Assembly: GCA_006226495.1 (NCBI GenBank)
Contig: SBGU01000029.1
Span: forward strand, 121,229-185,228
Direction: 5' to 3'
From: Alphaproteobacteria bacterium
GTDB lineage: Bacteria > Pseudomonadota > Alphaproteobacteria > Sphingomonadales > Kordiimonadaceae
DNA length: 64,000 bases
How positions within the stretch are numbered: the first letter of the stretch is position 1; each line of letters opens with the position of its first letter. Below are positions 24,449-33,374 of the stretch, piece after piece. A program made the translations under genes and the position numbers. The notes under the pieces were generated by a model that worked only from the letters and a program-made list of their open reading frames with translations, searched no databases and was not told where the DNA came from.

Positions 24449-26294
24449 CTATTTTCTGCTTTCCCTGTTGCGACCGATAGTCGGCCAGGCGGGCGCTGCC
24501 GCCATCTTTTGTTGATACTTCTGCCACCGGTACATCCCACCAGGTGCCACCCGCGCCGGTGCTGACCTGAGGATCGCTTTCAAGCACCAATACGGTTGAC
24601 CGGTCGGCGGCCCGGGCACGCTGGATGGCGGCGGGCAGGCCGGCAAGGGTTTCGACCTCTTCGGCGATGGCGCCCAGGCTGCGGGCATGGGCGACAAAAT
24701 CGATGACCGGGCGTTCGCCGTCCGTGCGGGTGCCGACGTCGAACAGGTTGTTGAAGGGTGTGCCGGTGGTGGCTTTCTGAAGGCGGCTGATGCAGCCGTA
24801 CCCGCCGTTATCCAAGAGGATGACAATCAGCTTGCGCCCCATCAGCACCGATGTGGACAGTTCCGAATTCAGCATCATGTAGGAGCCGTCGCCCACCATC
24901 ACGAACACATCGCCATCCGGTTTGGCCATCTTGACGCCAAGGCCGCCGGCGATTTCGTAGCCCATGCAGGAAAAACCATATTCCAGATGGTAGGTACCGA
25001 CACCCTTGGCGCGCCACAGCTTGTGCAGTTCGCCCGGCAGGCCGCCGGCTGCCGCGACCACTGTATCGTTTGGCCCCGCTGCGTCATTGACCACCGCCAG
25101 CACCTGCGCATCGGTCGGCAGCAGGGCTTCGGTGGGCGCCAGGATGGGCGCAATCGTCTCCCGCCAGTCGGCCTTGGCGGCGCGGATTTCGGCAAGGCGC
25201 TTGCCCGCATCCTTCGGGGTGCCGAGGGCACGGTCCAGTGCCTCCAGCCCCAGTTTGGCGTCGGATACCAGGGGCTGGGCCCGGTGTTTGACTGCATCGA
25301 AGGCGGCAACATTCAGGCCGATGAAACGCACGCCTTCGCGTTCGAACAGGCTGCGGGAACCCGTGGTGAAATCCGACAGGCGGGTGCCGACCATCAACAC
25401 CACATCGGCCTTGCGGGCAAAACCGTTGGCCGCTTCGGTGCCGGTAACACCGATACCGCCGACCGATGCCGGATGATCGTCCAGCAGCGCGCTTTTGCCG
25501 GCCTGGGTTTCGCCAACCGGCATGCCATGACGTTCCGCAAACACAGCGAGGGTCTCGGTAGCGCCGCTATAATGCACACCGCCACCCGCGATGATCATGG
25601 GTGCTTCGGCAGCCTTGAGCAGTTCGACCGCTGCCGTCAGTTCGTCCCCGTCCGGTCCCTGCCGGCGCACGCCGTGCACACGTTCCTCGAACAGGCTGGC
25701 GGGATAATCGTAGGCTTCGGCCTGAACGTCCTGCGGCAGGCACAGGGTGACGGGGCCACAGTCGGCCGGGTCGGTCAATATGCGCATGGCTTGGGTCAGG
25801 CTGGTGATCAACTGTTCGGGCCGGCTGATGCGGTCGAAATAACGGCTGACCGGACGGAAGCTGTCGTTCGCGACCACAGTCGGGTCGCCAAAATTCTCGA
25901 CCTGCTGCAACACCGGGTCGGGCCGGCGGCTTGCAAACGTGTCGCCAGGCAGGAACAGGACCGGCAGGCGGTTTACATGCGCAAGCGCCGCCGCCGTGAC
26001 CATATTGGTGGCACCCGGCCCCACCGACGTGGTGCAGGCCATCATGCGCCGCCGGTTGCTGGCCTTGGCGAACGCGATGGCGGTGTGTGCCATGGCCTGT
26101 TCATTGTGCGCGCGCCAGGTCGGCAGCCGGTCCTGTACATCGGCAAGGGCTTCGCCAAAACCGGCGACATTGCCATGGCCGAAGATCGCGAACACGCCGG
26201 CGAACAGCGGCTCCCTTTCGCCGTTCACAAATGTGTACTGGGCGGCCAGGAAGCGGGCAAGCGCCTGGCCCATGGTCAATCGGATCGTGTTCAT
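24441..26294 (-). CDS. iolD: 3D-(3,5/4)-trihydroxycyclohexane-1,2-dione hydrolase
   Basis: 617 residues. A ThDP-dependent enzyme of the acetolactate synthase superfamily. The N-terminal pyrimidine-binding domain has FGHGNVAGFGEAL and SVGPGATNMVTAAALAHVNR. The C-terminal pyrophosphate-binding motif is GDGSYMMLNSELSTSV with the Asn-Gly pair at LLDNGGYGCI. It opens the ring of the IolE product to give 5-deoxy-glucuronate. Length is standard for IolD. It overlaps iolC by 4 bases upstream and iolE by 8 downstream, so tightly coupled translation is expected. Confidence 0.95.
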   Translation of the reverse strand: MNTIRLTMGQALARFLAAQYTFVNGEREPLFAGVFAIFGHGNVAGFGEALADVQDRLPTWRAHNEQAMAHTAIAFAKASNRRRMMACTTSVGPGATNMVTAAALAHVNRLPVLFLPGDTFASRRPDPVLQQVENFGDPTVVANDSFRPVSRYFDRISRPEQLITSLTQAMRILTDPADCGPVTLCLPQDVQAEAYDYPASLFEERVHGVRRQGPDGDELTAAVELLKAAEAPMIIAGGGVHYSGATETLAVFAERHGMPVGETQAGKSALLDDHPASVGGIGVTGTEAANGFARKADVVLMVGTRLSDFTTGSRSLFEREGVRFIGLNVAAFDAVKHRAQPLVSDAKLGLEALDRALGTPKDAGKRLAEIRAAKADWRETIAPILAPTEALLPTDAQVLAVVNDAAGPNDTVVAAAGGLPGELHKLWRAKGVGTYHLEYGFSCMGYEIAGGLGVKMAKPDGDVFVMVGDGSYMMLNSELSTSVLMGRKLIVILLDNGGYGCISRLQKATTGTPFNNLFDVGTRTDGERPVIDFVAHARSLGAIAEEVETLAGLPAAIQRARAADRSTVLVLESDPQVSTGAGGTWWDVPVAEVSTKDGGSARLADYRSQQGKQKIDG

Positions 26295-28234
26295 GCGCTT
26301 GCTTTCCCCTTGCCTTCTGCCCCTTGGCGGGCGTCGGTCCAGACATCCACCAACCGGCCATAACGCGCGGCCATTTCTTCGGTGGCCGCGTCGTCATCCA
26401 TATTGCCGGCGAACCAGGCGCGGGCAACATCGCCAAAGATGGTGCGGCCGACCGCAAAACCCCGGCAGATGCCATGCCGCGCAGATTGTGCGATGGCGGC
26501 AGCCACCTCGGCCTCCGGCGCATCAAGCCCCAGAAGCAGGATACCCCGGCAATAAGGATCGTGCGACCTTACCGTATCGGCAAGGCAGCGCCATTCACTA
26601 TCACCCAGGGGCGTCGGCAGCTTCCACCAGTCGGGATAGATGCCCAGTGCATAGAAACGTTCAATCACGCGGCAGATGGTGCCGCTGTCGCGCGGCATGG
26701 TCGCGGGCGGGATAATCTCGATCAAGAGTTCATGCCCTGTGGCCCGGCTGGCGGCAGCAAGGCGCAGCACCTGTGCTTCCTGTTCTGCGCGCACCTCCGC
26801 CGTGTCGTCGGGGTGATAGAAGACCAGGCATTTCACACAATGTTCCTGCGGCCATTCCCTGAGGCCTGCCATCAGGCTGGGGCCACCCTCGAACCGCAGC
26901 GGACGCGACCCGGGATATTCGACCGGACGGCCGATCCAGGCACCGGTGCCGCTGACCCTTGCCAGCGTATCTTCACCAAGCCGGCCATCGCACAGAATAC
27001 CGAAGCCACGATCCGGACGGCTTTTGCGGACCGAATCAAAGGCCTGAAGGCACAGCATCTTGAAGGCGGAAACTGCTGCAGTGTCCGCACCTTCGGCGGT
27101 GGCCATGTCTTCAAGCTGCTTGCGATGGTCGAAGGCAAACGCCAGCACTTCGTCGTAGCGCCGGGTGCGGGTCGTGGACCAATGAAGCTGTTCAAGCGCC
27201 GCATCCTTGCGCAGGCTGAATTCCGGGCTGCCCTTTTCGATGAAGCTGAGCGCTTCCGCGAGGCTTGGGATCGCCGGCGCGCAGCCGTGGCGGGATACCA
27301 CCAGGGCACCCGACGCATTTGCAAGGCGACAGCAATCCACCCAGTCGCGGCCCCGCACATAGCCCGCCAGAAGGCCGGACATGAAGGCATCGCCCGCGCC
27401 CAGCACATTGAAGACCTCGACCGGGAAACCCGGCACAAGAATGCCCTCAGCCAACGTGTCGGGAATGGCATCCGGGAAGACCACACAGCCGTCAGGCCCC
27501 AGCTTCAGCACAAGGGCGGCCGCAGACCGCGCCCGAATGGCGGCAAGCGCCGCCATGGTGTCGGTGGTGCCACCGGCAATGTGGAATTCCTCTTCCGTAC
27601 CGACGATCATGTCACAGTCCGCCAGCACGCCCGACAGCGCCCGGGTGACCGCATCCGATGCCACGAACCGTTCTTCCCCGAGGCCCTTGCCGGTCAGGCC
27701 CCAGAGTACGGGGCGATAATCGATATCGAGCACCACCCGTGTGCCGGCGGCGCGGGCATAGGCGACCGCCTTTTCCGTCGCGGCGCGGGTGCCGTCGGTC
27801 GACAGGTGGGTGCCGGTAATCAGCAACAGTTCCGACGAGGCAATGAAATCCGCATCGACATCGTCGGCACAAAGGGCCATGTCGGCACAGTTTTCGCGAT
27901 AAAAAATGAGAGGGAAGGTCTCCCGGTCGCGGATGCCCAGGATAACCAGGGCAGTCAACCGGTCGTGATCGGTACGGACATGGGAAATATCGACACCTTC
28001 CCTCTCCAGTGTTTCACGGATGAAGCGCCCCATATGCTCGTCGCCCACTCGGGAAAGCAACGCGCTTCTGAGCCCCATCCGCGCCGTACCGACGGCGATA
28101 TTGGTCGGACAACCGCCGACATATTTTGCAAAGCTGGACATGTCCTCCAGCCGGCCACCGACCTGTTCGCCATAAAGGTCGACACCGGCGCGGCCCATGC
28201 AGATGACATCAAGCGGCCTTGTACGCGCGGTCAT
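26291..28234 (-). CDS. iolC: 5-Dehydro-2-deoxygluconokinase fused to DUF2090 domain
   Basis: 647 residues, about twice the length of a plain IolC. The N-terminal PfkB kinase (about 1-330) shows YVGGCPTNIAVGTARMGL and the catalytic NVLGAGDAFMSGLL. The C-terminal half (about 335-640) is DUF2090, with VLAFAFDHRKQLEDMA, GILCDGRLGEDTLA and GYGI-like loop KCLVFYHPDD, a class I aldolase-like TIM barrel. DUF2090 fusions are predicted to supply the IolJ step, splitting 2-deoxy-5-keto-gluconate 6-phosphate into dihydroxyacetone phosphate and malonate semialdehyde. No separate iolJ is in the window, consistent with that. It overlaps both neighbours by 4 bases. Confidence 0.92.
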   Translation of the reverse strand: MTARTRPLDVICMGRAGVDLYGEQVGGRLEDMSSFAKYVGGCPTNIAVGTARMGLRSALLSRVGDEHMGRFIRETLEREGVDISHVRTDHDRLTALVILGIRDRETFPLIFYRENCADMALCADDVDADFIASSELLLITGTHLSTDGTRAATEKAVAYARAAGTRVVLDIDYRPVLWGLTGKGLGEERFVASDAVTRALSGVLADCDMIVGTEEEFHIAGGTTDTMAALAAIRARSAAALVLKLGPDGCVVFPDAIPDTLAEGILVPGFPVEVFNVLGAGDAFMSGLLAGYVRGRDWVDCCRLANASGALVVSRHGCAPAIPSLAEALSFIEKGSPEFSLRKDAALEQLHWSTTRTRRYDEVLAFAFDHRKQLEDMATAEGADTAAVSAFKMLCLQAFDSVRKSRPDRGFGILCDGRLGEDTLARVSGTGAWIGRPVEYPGSRPLRFEGGPSLMAGLREWPQEHCVKCLVFYHPDDTAEVRAEQEAQVLRLAAASRATGHELLIEIIPPATMPRDSGTICRVIERFYALGIYPDWWKLPTPLGDSEWRCLADTVRSHDPYCRGILLLGLDAPEAEVAAAIAQSARHGICRGFAVGRTIFGDVARAWFAGNMDDDAATEEMAARYGRLVDVWTDARQGAEGKGKASA

Positions 28235-29043
28235 ACATCTTGTCCTTTCGGCTGCCAGTAGCTGGCGGCGGGGTCCATGGTCCAGGCATGTTCCGGTTTG
28301 AAGGTGGGCACACCGTACCGGTCGCCCGGCAGGTGCCGTATCACCCAGGCATAATACATGCCGTACCCGGGTGCTGCGACCTGCGCATGGGTCTTGCCGT
28401 CCATGATGCGGACCGTGTCATAGGGCCGAAGCTTCACGACATCGTCCTCCAGTTCACCATGGCCCCAGCCACGATTGTCCGTGAAGCGGTAATGGTAGAT
28501 TTCCGGCTGGGCATGATAATGCGGCGGGTAGGATGACCATTTGCCCGGCATGGTGATCACTTCGCCCAGCACTAGTTCGGCTTCAGGCGAACTGTTGGTA
28601 TCGTCAAACAGGGTGCGCACGAAGCGAAGGCAGGTGCCCCCAACCTGGCCCTTGCCGCGTGGCTCGTCAGAACCACCATCGGCTTCATAAATCTCCAGCG
28701 GGAACGCACGTTCGTTCGCACATTCGTAGATGGTGAATTCGCAGTCGGTGACCGCGGTGATGCGGATATCCGTGCCCTTGGCACCATGCACACACGAACC
28801 ATGTTCGTCGAACAGCGACAGGCGCAGCCAGTCGTGGCGTTTGCCACCCGCCTTCAGCTTCACCGCGCCATGCATCAGAAGCCAGGCCTGTTCGGTTGCG
28901 AAGGTTTCAGCGACCTCTTCGCCCGCCTTCAGCTTCAGCACCGAGACGCCAAGCCCCGTGGGTTCAGCCGGGTCCCGAAAATCGGTGATCCGGGTGCGTC
29001 CAAAATCAAACCCCTGCCGGTGGTCTGTGATATGTTCCTGCAT
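28231..29043 (-). CDS. iolB: 5-Deoxy-glucuronate isomerase
   Basis: 270 residues, the usual IolB length. It has a two-cupin fold, with VLKLKAGEEVAETFATEQAW in the first cupin and the metal ligands of the second in SSYPPHYHAQPEIYHYRF (the H-x-H-x5-E pattern) plus KTHAQVAAPGYGMYYAWVIR. It isomerises 5-deoxy-glucuronate to 2-deoxy-5-keto-gluconate (the IolC substrate). It is first in the iolBCDE operon, with GGGAGGGATA just upstream of the ATG. Divergent from iolG across a region holding two operator-like palindromes. Confidence 0.95.
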   Translation of the reverse strand: MQEHITDHRQGFDFGRTRITDFRDPAEPTGLGVSVLKLKAGEEVAETFATEQAWLLMHGAVKLKAGGKRHDWLRLSLFDEHGSCVHGAKGTDIRITAVTDCEFTIYECANERAFPLEIYEADGGSDEPRGKGQVGGTCLRFVRTLFDDTNSSPEAELVLGEVITMPGKWSSYPPHYHAQPEIYHYRFTDNRGWGHGELEDDVVKLRPYDTVRIMDGKTHAQVAAPGYGMYYAWVIRHLPGDRYGVPTFKPEHAWTMDPAASYWQPKGQDV

Positions 29044-29127
29044 GGGATATCCCTCCCCTTGATACTTTTACGCCCGGGCAACCGCCCCTGGTGACTGGCG
29101 CCCTTATACAATAGCGATTCCTTGAAT

Positions 29128-29172
29128 GGAATATTTATTCTATTTGCCATGAAGGTCAAGAATAGATATTCT
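29128..29172. promoter_or_regulatory. Two operator candidates between iolB and iolG
   Basis: GGAATATTTATTCT (29128-29141) and AGAATAGATATTCT (29159-29172) lie in the 162-base divergent region; the second is a perfect dyad. They fit the GAA-N6-TTC core of the island and could control both directions. Confidence 0.65.
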
Positions 29173-29205
29173 GTTTTTAGAAAAAAGGGAAGGAGTACCA
29201 AACAT

Positions 29206-30198
29206 ATGAGTTTATCAGTCTGCGTGATCGGTGCGGGCCGCATCGGGCGTATTCACGCATCCAATTTTGCGGCACTTGCGGGCGTGACGGTCAAATATAT
29301 CGTCGACCCGGTGGCGGAAGCGGCGGAAGCGCTGGCGTCCGGCGTTGGCGCCACGGTCGCATCCCTTGAGACCGCGCTTGCGGACCCGGATGTGACCGGT
29401 GTCGCCATCTGCAGTGCCACCAGCACGCACGCTGACCTGATCATGCGCGCGGCCGCTGCCGGCAAGGCGATTTTCTGCGAAAAGCCGGTGGCACTTGATA
29501 TGGATGTCACCAAACAAGCCGTGCAAGCTGTCGCAGACGCCGGCGTGCCCCTGTTCCTGGCCTTCAACCGCCGTTTTGACCCGCAGTTTGCGGCGCTGAA
29601 GCGCGGCATCGACGAAGGCGCGGTCGGCACGGTCGAGATGGTACAGATCACGAGCCGCGACCCGGCCCCGCCGCCTGTCAGCTACATCGGCCTGAGCGGT
29701 GGCCTGTTCAAGGACATGATGATCCATGACCTGGACATGGCGCGCTGGGTGCTGGGCGAAGAACCGACCGAGGTGTCGGCCAGCGCCAGTTGCCTTGTCG
29801 ACCCCGCCATCGGTGAAGCGGGTGATGTCGACAGCGCGGTCGTAACCCTGAAAACGGCGTCCGGCCGGCTGTGCCAGATTTCGAACAGCCGGCGCGCAAG
29901 CTATGGTTACGACCAGCGGCTCGAGGTGCATGGCTCGGACGGCCTGTTGCAGCTTGGCAATGTGCTGGAAAATACGGTCCGGCATTTTGGCGCGGGCGGC
30001 GGGCAAGACGGCAAATTGCTGCATTTTTTCCTGGAACGTTATGCCGCCGCCTACAAGGCCGAAGCGGAACATTTCCGCGACGTGATGGCCGGCACGGCCA
30101 CCCCGGCGGTTTCGGGACAGGACGGCGTGATGGCACTTCGGCTCGCGGAAGCCGCTGCCGAATCGCTGGCGACCGGCCGCACGGTAAAACTCGGCTGA
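29206..30198 (+). CDS. iolG: myo-Inositol 2-dehydrogenase
   Basis: 330 residues from the ATG 29206, preceded by GGGAAGGAG; an upstream in-frame ATG at 29122 lies before the operators and was rejected. Gfo/Idh/MocA fold with NAD-binding CVIGAGRIGRIHASNFA, the catalytic lysine in IFCEKPVALDMDV and the Asp/His pair in FKDMMIHDLDMARW. It oxidises myo-inositol to 2-keto-myo-inositol, the first step of the pathway. The closing part with LFLAFNRRFDPQFAALK is typical of IolG. It is transcribed alone and ends at a strong terminator. Confidence 0.93.
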   Translation: MSLSVCVIGAGRIGRIHASNFAALAGVTVKYIVDPVAEAAEALASGVGATVASLETALADPDVTGVAICSATSTHADLIMRAAAAGKAIFCEKPVALDMDVTKQAVQAVADAGVPLFLAFNRRFDPQFAALKRGIDEGAVGTVEMVQITSRDPAPPPVSYIGLSGGLFKDMMIHDLDMARWVLGEEPTEVSASASCLVDPAIGEAGDVDSAVVTLKTASGRLCQISNSRRASYGYDQRLEVHGSDGLLQLGNVLENTVRHFGAGGGQDGKLLHFFLERYAAAYKAEAEHFRDVMAGTATPAVSGQDGVMALRLAEAAAESLATGRTVKLG

Positions 30199-30224
30199 TC
30201 ACAGCCAGCCCCGAATGAGGAAAA

Positions 30225-30250
30225 GGCAGGCCCGAAAGCCTGCCTTTTTT
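30225..30250 (+). terminator. Rho-independent terminator after iolG
   Basis: GGCAGGC (30225-30231), loop CCGAAA, GCCTGCC (30238-30244), followed by a run of T. The stem is flanked by AAAA on the left, so it could also act on the convergent TonB-receptor transcript. Confidence 0.88.
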
Positions 30251-30308
30251 TGCGCCCTTGGTGATATGGCAGGGCGGCGTACCGCCATGCCGTGCTTTGA
30301 AACTTTAC

Positions 30309-33164
30309 TCAGAAGGTTGCGGTCAGACCGAGGCTTCCGGTCCAGCCATAGGTTTCGTACTGGCCAAGCCGGCTCTTGTCCGAAAAGTAGGAGAAGAAGG
30401 GCCGGTTGCCGAGGTTGGCAATCTTGGCCGACAGCTTGATATTGTCCGTGACTTCGTAACCGGCGGTCACATCCCAACTGATGTTGGCATCGACATAATT
30501 GTCGAAAGCCGCATCTTCGGGGTCCAGGATTTCGGCCAGATACTTGTCCTTGTAGGAAACGGCGAGCCGCATGCTGAGCCGGTCCTTCTCGTACCCGAGC
30601 GAGGCATTGAAGATATGCTTCGACTGGTTCGGCAGCGGCAGGTCCCTGTCGCCAAGGTCCAGATGCGCCTGACCATCCGCATAGGTGTAGTTGATGTTGG
30701 CAAGCAGGCCATCAAACGGCGCCGGCAGGAAACTGAACTGTTGCTGCAGCGACACTTCGAAACCCTTCAGGGATGCACTCTCGCCGTTGATCTTGGTGAT
30801 CGCCTTGTTGAAGGCTTCATATTCACCCGTACCGGCCAGGTCGGCGGTCACGATGAAGTTCCTGATGTCCTTGTAGAAGGCCGCGAACGAGATCATCGTC
30901 AGGTCGCCGGGATAATATTCCGCCGAAAAGTCCAGGTTCTTGGAGCTGTAGGGGTCCAGATCCGGGTTGCCGAAGGTGCCTTCCAGTTCCCCGTCCTCGA
31001 TCGCGCGTTCGTAAACCGGTGCCACATCCGTGAAGTTCGGGCGGGCGATGGTACGGCTGGCTGCGGCCCGCAGGACAATCGCATCATCCGGCTGGTACTT
31101 CAGGTTGATGCTGGGGAAATAATCGGTGTAGGTCTTGCGGGCCGTCACCGGGCTGATGGTCAGCGTTTCCGCGTCCTCGTCCACCGTCAACTGGTTGCCG
31201 AAGGCGCTGAAGCGCGTATGTTCGACCCTGAGACCCGCCACGATGGTAACCGGCTCGAAATCCGCCTGCGCCATCATGTATCCGGCATAGACATTTTCCT
31301 CGATCTCGAAATCGGCTGCATTGCTGTCGATATAGGTGTCTTCGTCATTGATGCCGATCGAGGACGAGTTTGCGTTGAAATAGTCGCGCAGGCCCGGAAT
31401 ATCGATCATAGCCGCCACGTCACCCAGGCTGTATTCCAGATTATCAGTGGAAATGCCGGGGTACGACAGCAGCAGGTCTTCCTCGAAATCGTCATAGGTA
31501 GTGACGGTTTCGTCCGCGACCTTGCGGTTGAGGGTCGCCTTGGTGCCGAACTTCACGAAGGCCGGCACATCGCCCGCCAGGAAGTCATATTGTGCATTGC
31601 CGGCGAAGGTCCATTGCCGCTGGTAATAGTGGCTGTCCTCATACTCGAACTTGTCGGCTTCATAATTGCTGGCATCATACATGGCGGCATTGTTGTTGGA
31701 CGTGATCTGCAACACATGCGGATTGTCTGCCGACACCGTGTAGCCGATGGCAACATCATCGTCGAAATCGCCTTCGAACTTGCTGGCCAGGTTCACATAA
31801 CGGTCTTTCGATTTCGAATAGGCGCCATGATAGTCGACCGTCCAGGCGGTGCCGGTATGCTTCGCGCCTAAATCGAAGGACATGACCGATTGGGTCTCCG
31901 TCCGGTCCTTGGTGGCACGGCTCAACTCGAAACTGCCATTGTTGGCCAGCGCGCCGGTATCGGAAATCGAAATGAACTCCGGATCGTCGAATTCGAAATC
32001 GGCAGAAGACCTTGCCTCATTGTCGGCAAACCGGCTGTAGATGGTGTGCAGGTAGATATCGGTGTGCGATCCGAGCCGGAAATCGATGTTGCCGACAAGG
32101 CCGACCCGTTCGCGTGCGATCACATAAGGCCGCTGCGAAACCTCGATCGGCACTTCATATTCCTGTCCGCCGAATTCGACCGTGTCCCAGCCTTCGCCAT
32201 TCTCGGAATTATGGGAGCCGAATTTGCGGTCGAAATAGTTGCCGGCGATCGCAAGGCCAAGCTCGCTTTCGTCACCGACATCGAACCGGCGCGAGGCCGA
32301 CAGCGCCGCCTTGGGCGATACTTTGCCGCGCAGATCGTTATAGCTGCCCTCGACCGTCGCGCTCAGGAAGCTTTTGTCCCGGCTGAAGGCATTGAAGGTT
32401 TTCACCTCGACCGTGCCGCCAACGGCATCGCCGTCCATGTCGGGGGTCACGGTTTTCTTGACCGTGATACCGGACAGAAGTTCGGACGCCACCACATCCA
32501 GCGCGACCTGGCGCTGGTCGGTTTCGGACGACGGCATGCGGATACCATCGATCGACACGGCGTTCAGGTTGGGGTCGGCACCGCGGATGGTCACATAACG
32601 GCCTTCACCCTGGTCGTTGGTGACCGACACACCGGCGATGCGGCGCGCGGCTTCGGACACGTTCTGGTCCGGGAACTGGCCCATCGAATCCGACGTGATC
32701 GAATCGCTGACCACAGCGGCAGAGCGCTTCAGGTTCATGGCATTCAGGGCCCGCGCGGCCTGACCCACAATCAGGATTTCCTCGAAAGTACCGACCGATG
32801 CCGCCAGGGTGACCGACGTTTCCGTGGCCTGGCCCGCGCGCACCGTTACCTGCTGGCTGGTGGTGTCGGCGCCCAGATAGCTGACTTCCAGCGTATAGGC
32901 ACCGGCGGGCACGTCACGGAACCGGAAGGCCCCGTCTGCGTCCGTGGTCGCCTGGATGCCCAGTTCTTTCAATTTGACGATAGCACCCTGGAAACCCAGG
33001 TTGCTGCCGCCGTCAAGCACACGGCCCGTGACCGAGCCCTTGCCGGACGTGGCAGTGGTTGCTGCAGTGCTGCTGCCGCTTTCCTGCATTGCATGGGCCG
33101 CTGTTGCCATCGGCAATGTCATGCAACTGCAAAGAAGCGCTTTTATCAGAATGTTCCTGTTCAT
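30309..33164 (-). CDS. TonB-dependent outer-membrane receptor, probable phytate/inositol-phosphate receptor
   Basis: 951 residues from the ATG 33162-33164, preceded by GGGGAG; a longer frame extends into the control region and was rejected. A signal peptide ends at TAAHA. A carboxypeptidase-regulatory-like domain follows (about 30-115, GKGSVTGRVLDGGSN to VSYLGADTT), then the plug (about 130-260, FPDQNVSEAARRIAGVSV and TIRGADPNLNAVSIDGIR) and a 22-strand barrel. The C-terminus ends in an aromatic residue (GLTATF), as expected of barrel proteins. Divergent from the phytase gene over shared operators. The ligand, phytate or inositol phosphates, is inferred from that. Confidence 0.92.
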   Translation of the reverse strand: MNRNILIKALLCSCMTLPMATAAHAMQESGSSTAATTATSGKGSVTGRVLDGGSNLGFQGAIVKLKELGIQATTDADGAFRFRDVPAGAYTLEVSYLGADTTSQQVTVRAGQATETSVTLAASVGTFEEILIVGQAARALNAMNLKRSAAVVSDSITSDSMGQFPDQNVSEAARRIAGVSVTNDQGEGRYVTIRGADPNLNAVSIDGIRMPSSETDQRQVALDVVASELLSGITVKKTVTPDMDGDAVGGTVEVKTFNAFSRDKSFLSATVEGSYNDLRGKVSPKAALSASRRFDVGDESELGLAIAGNYFDRKFGSHNSENGEGWDTVEFGGQEYEVPIEVSQRPYVIARERVGLVGNIDFRLGSHTDIYLHTIYSRFADNEARSSADFEFDDPEFISISDTGALANNGSFELSRATKDRTETQSVMSFDLGAKHTGTAWTVDYHGAYSKSKDRYVNLASKFEGDFDDDVAIGYTVSADNPHVLQITSNNNAAMYDASNYEADKFEYEDSHYYQRQWTFAGNAQYDFLAGDVPAFVKFGTKATLNRKVADETVTTYDDFEEDLLLSYPGISTDNLEYSLGDVAAMIDIPGLRDYFNANSSSIGINDEDTYIDSNAADFEIEENVYAGYMMAQADFEPVTIVAGLRVEHTRFSAFGNQLTVDEDAETLTISPVTARKTYTDYFPSINLKYQPDDAIVLRAAASRTIARPNFTDVAPVYERAIEDGELEGTFGNPDLDPYSSKNLDFSAEYYPGDLTMISFAAFYKDIRNFIVTADLAGTGEYEAFNKAITKINGESASLKGFEVSLQQQFSFLPAPFDGLLANINYTYADGQAHLDLGDRDLPLPNQSKHIFNASLGYEKDRLSMRLAVSYKDKYLAEILDPEDAAFDNYVDANISWDVTAGYEVTDNIKLSAKIANLGNRPFFSYFSDKSRLGQYETYGWTGSLGLTATF

Positions 33165-33259
33165 TTTCACTCCCCTAGTTCCCTGAGCCTGCCCACCTTT
33201 GAGTGTGCTGCTCTTGATGCTGGGCGGCGCCTTCCCGTGGCCGCTGGAAAACACAATAT

Positions 33260-33303
33260 AGAATTTTTATTCCTTTGTTAAATGATTATCGAATATTTTT
33301 TCT
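33260..33303. promoter_or_regulatory. Operator candidates between TonB receptor and phytase genes
   Basis: AGAATTTTTATTCC (33260-33273) and the weaker CGAATATTTTTTCT (33290-33303) lie in the 210-base divergent region. Both keep the GAA-N6-TTC core, in line with co-regulation of receptor and phytase by the RpiR regulator. Confidence 0.58.
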
Positions 33304-33374
33304 TTTTTCTTGAAATCCGTTGATTTGCCTGCCATATCCGAAGACGGAAGCGGCACTTATAGGGAGGAAAAACC

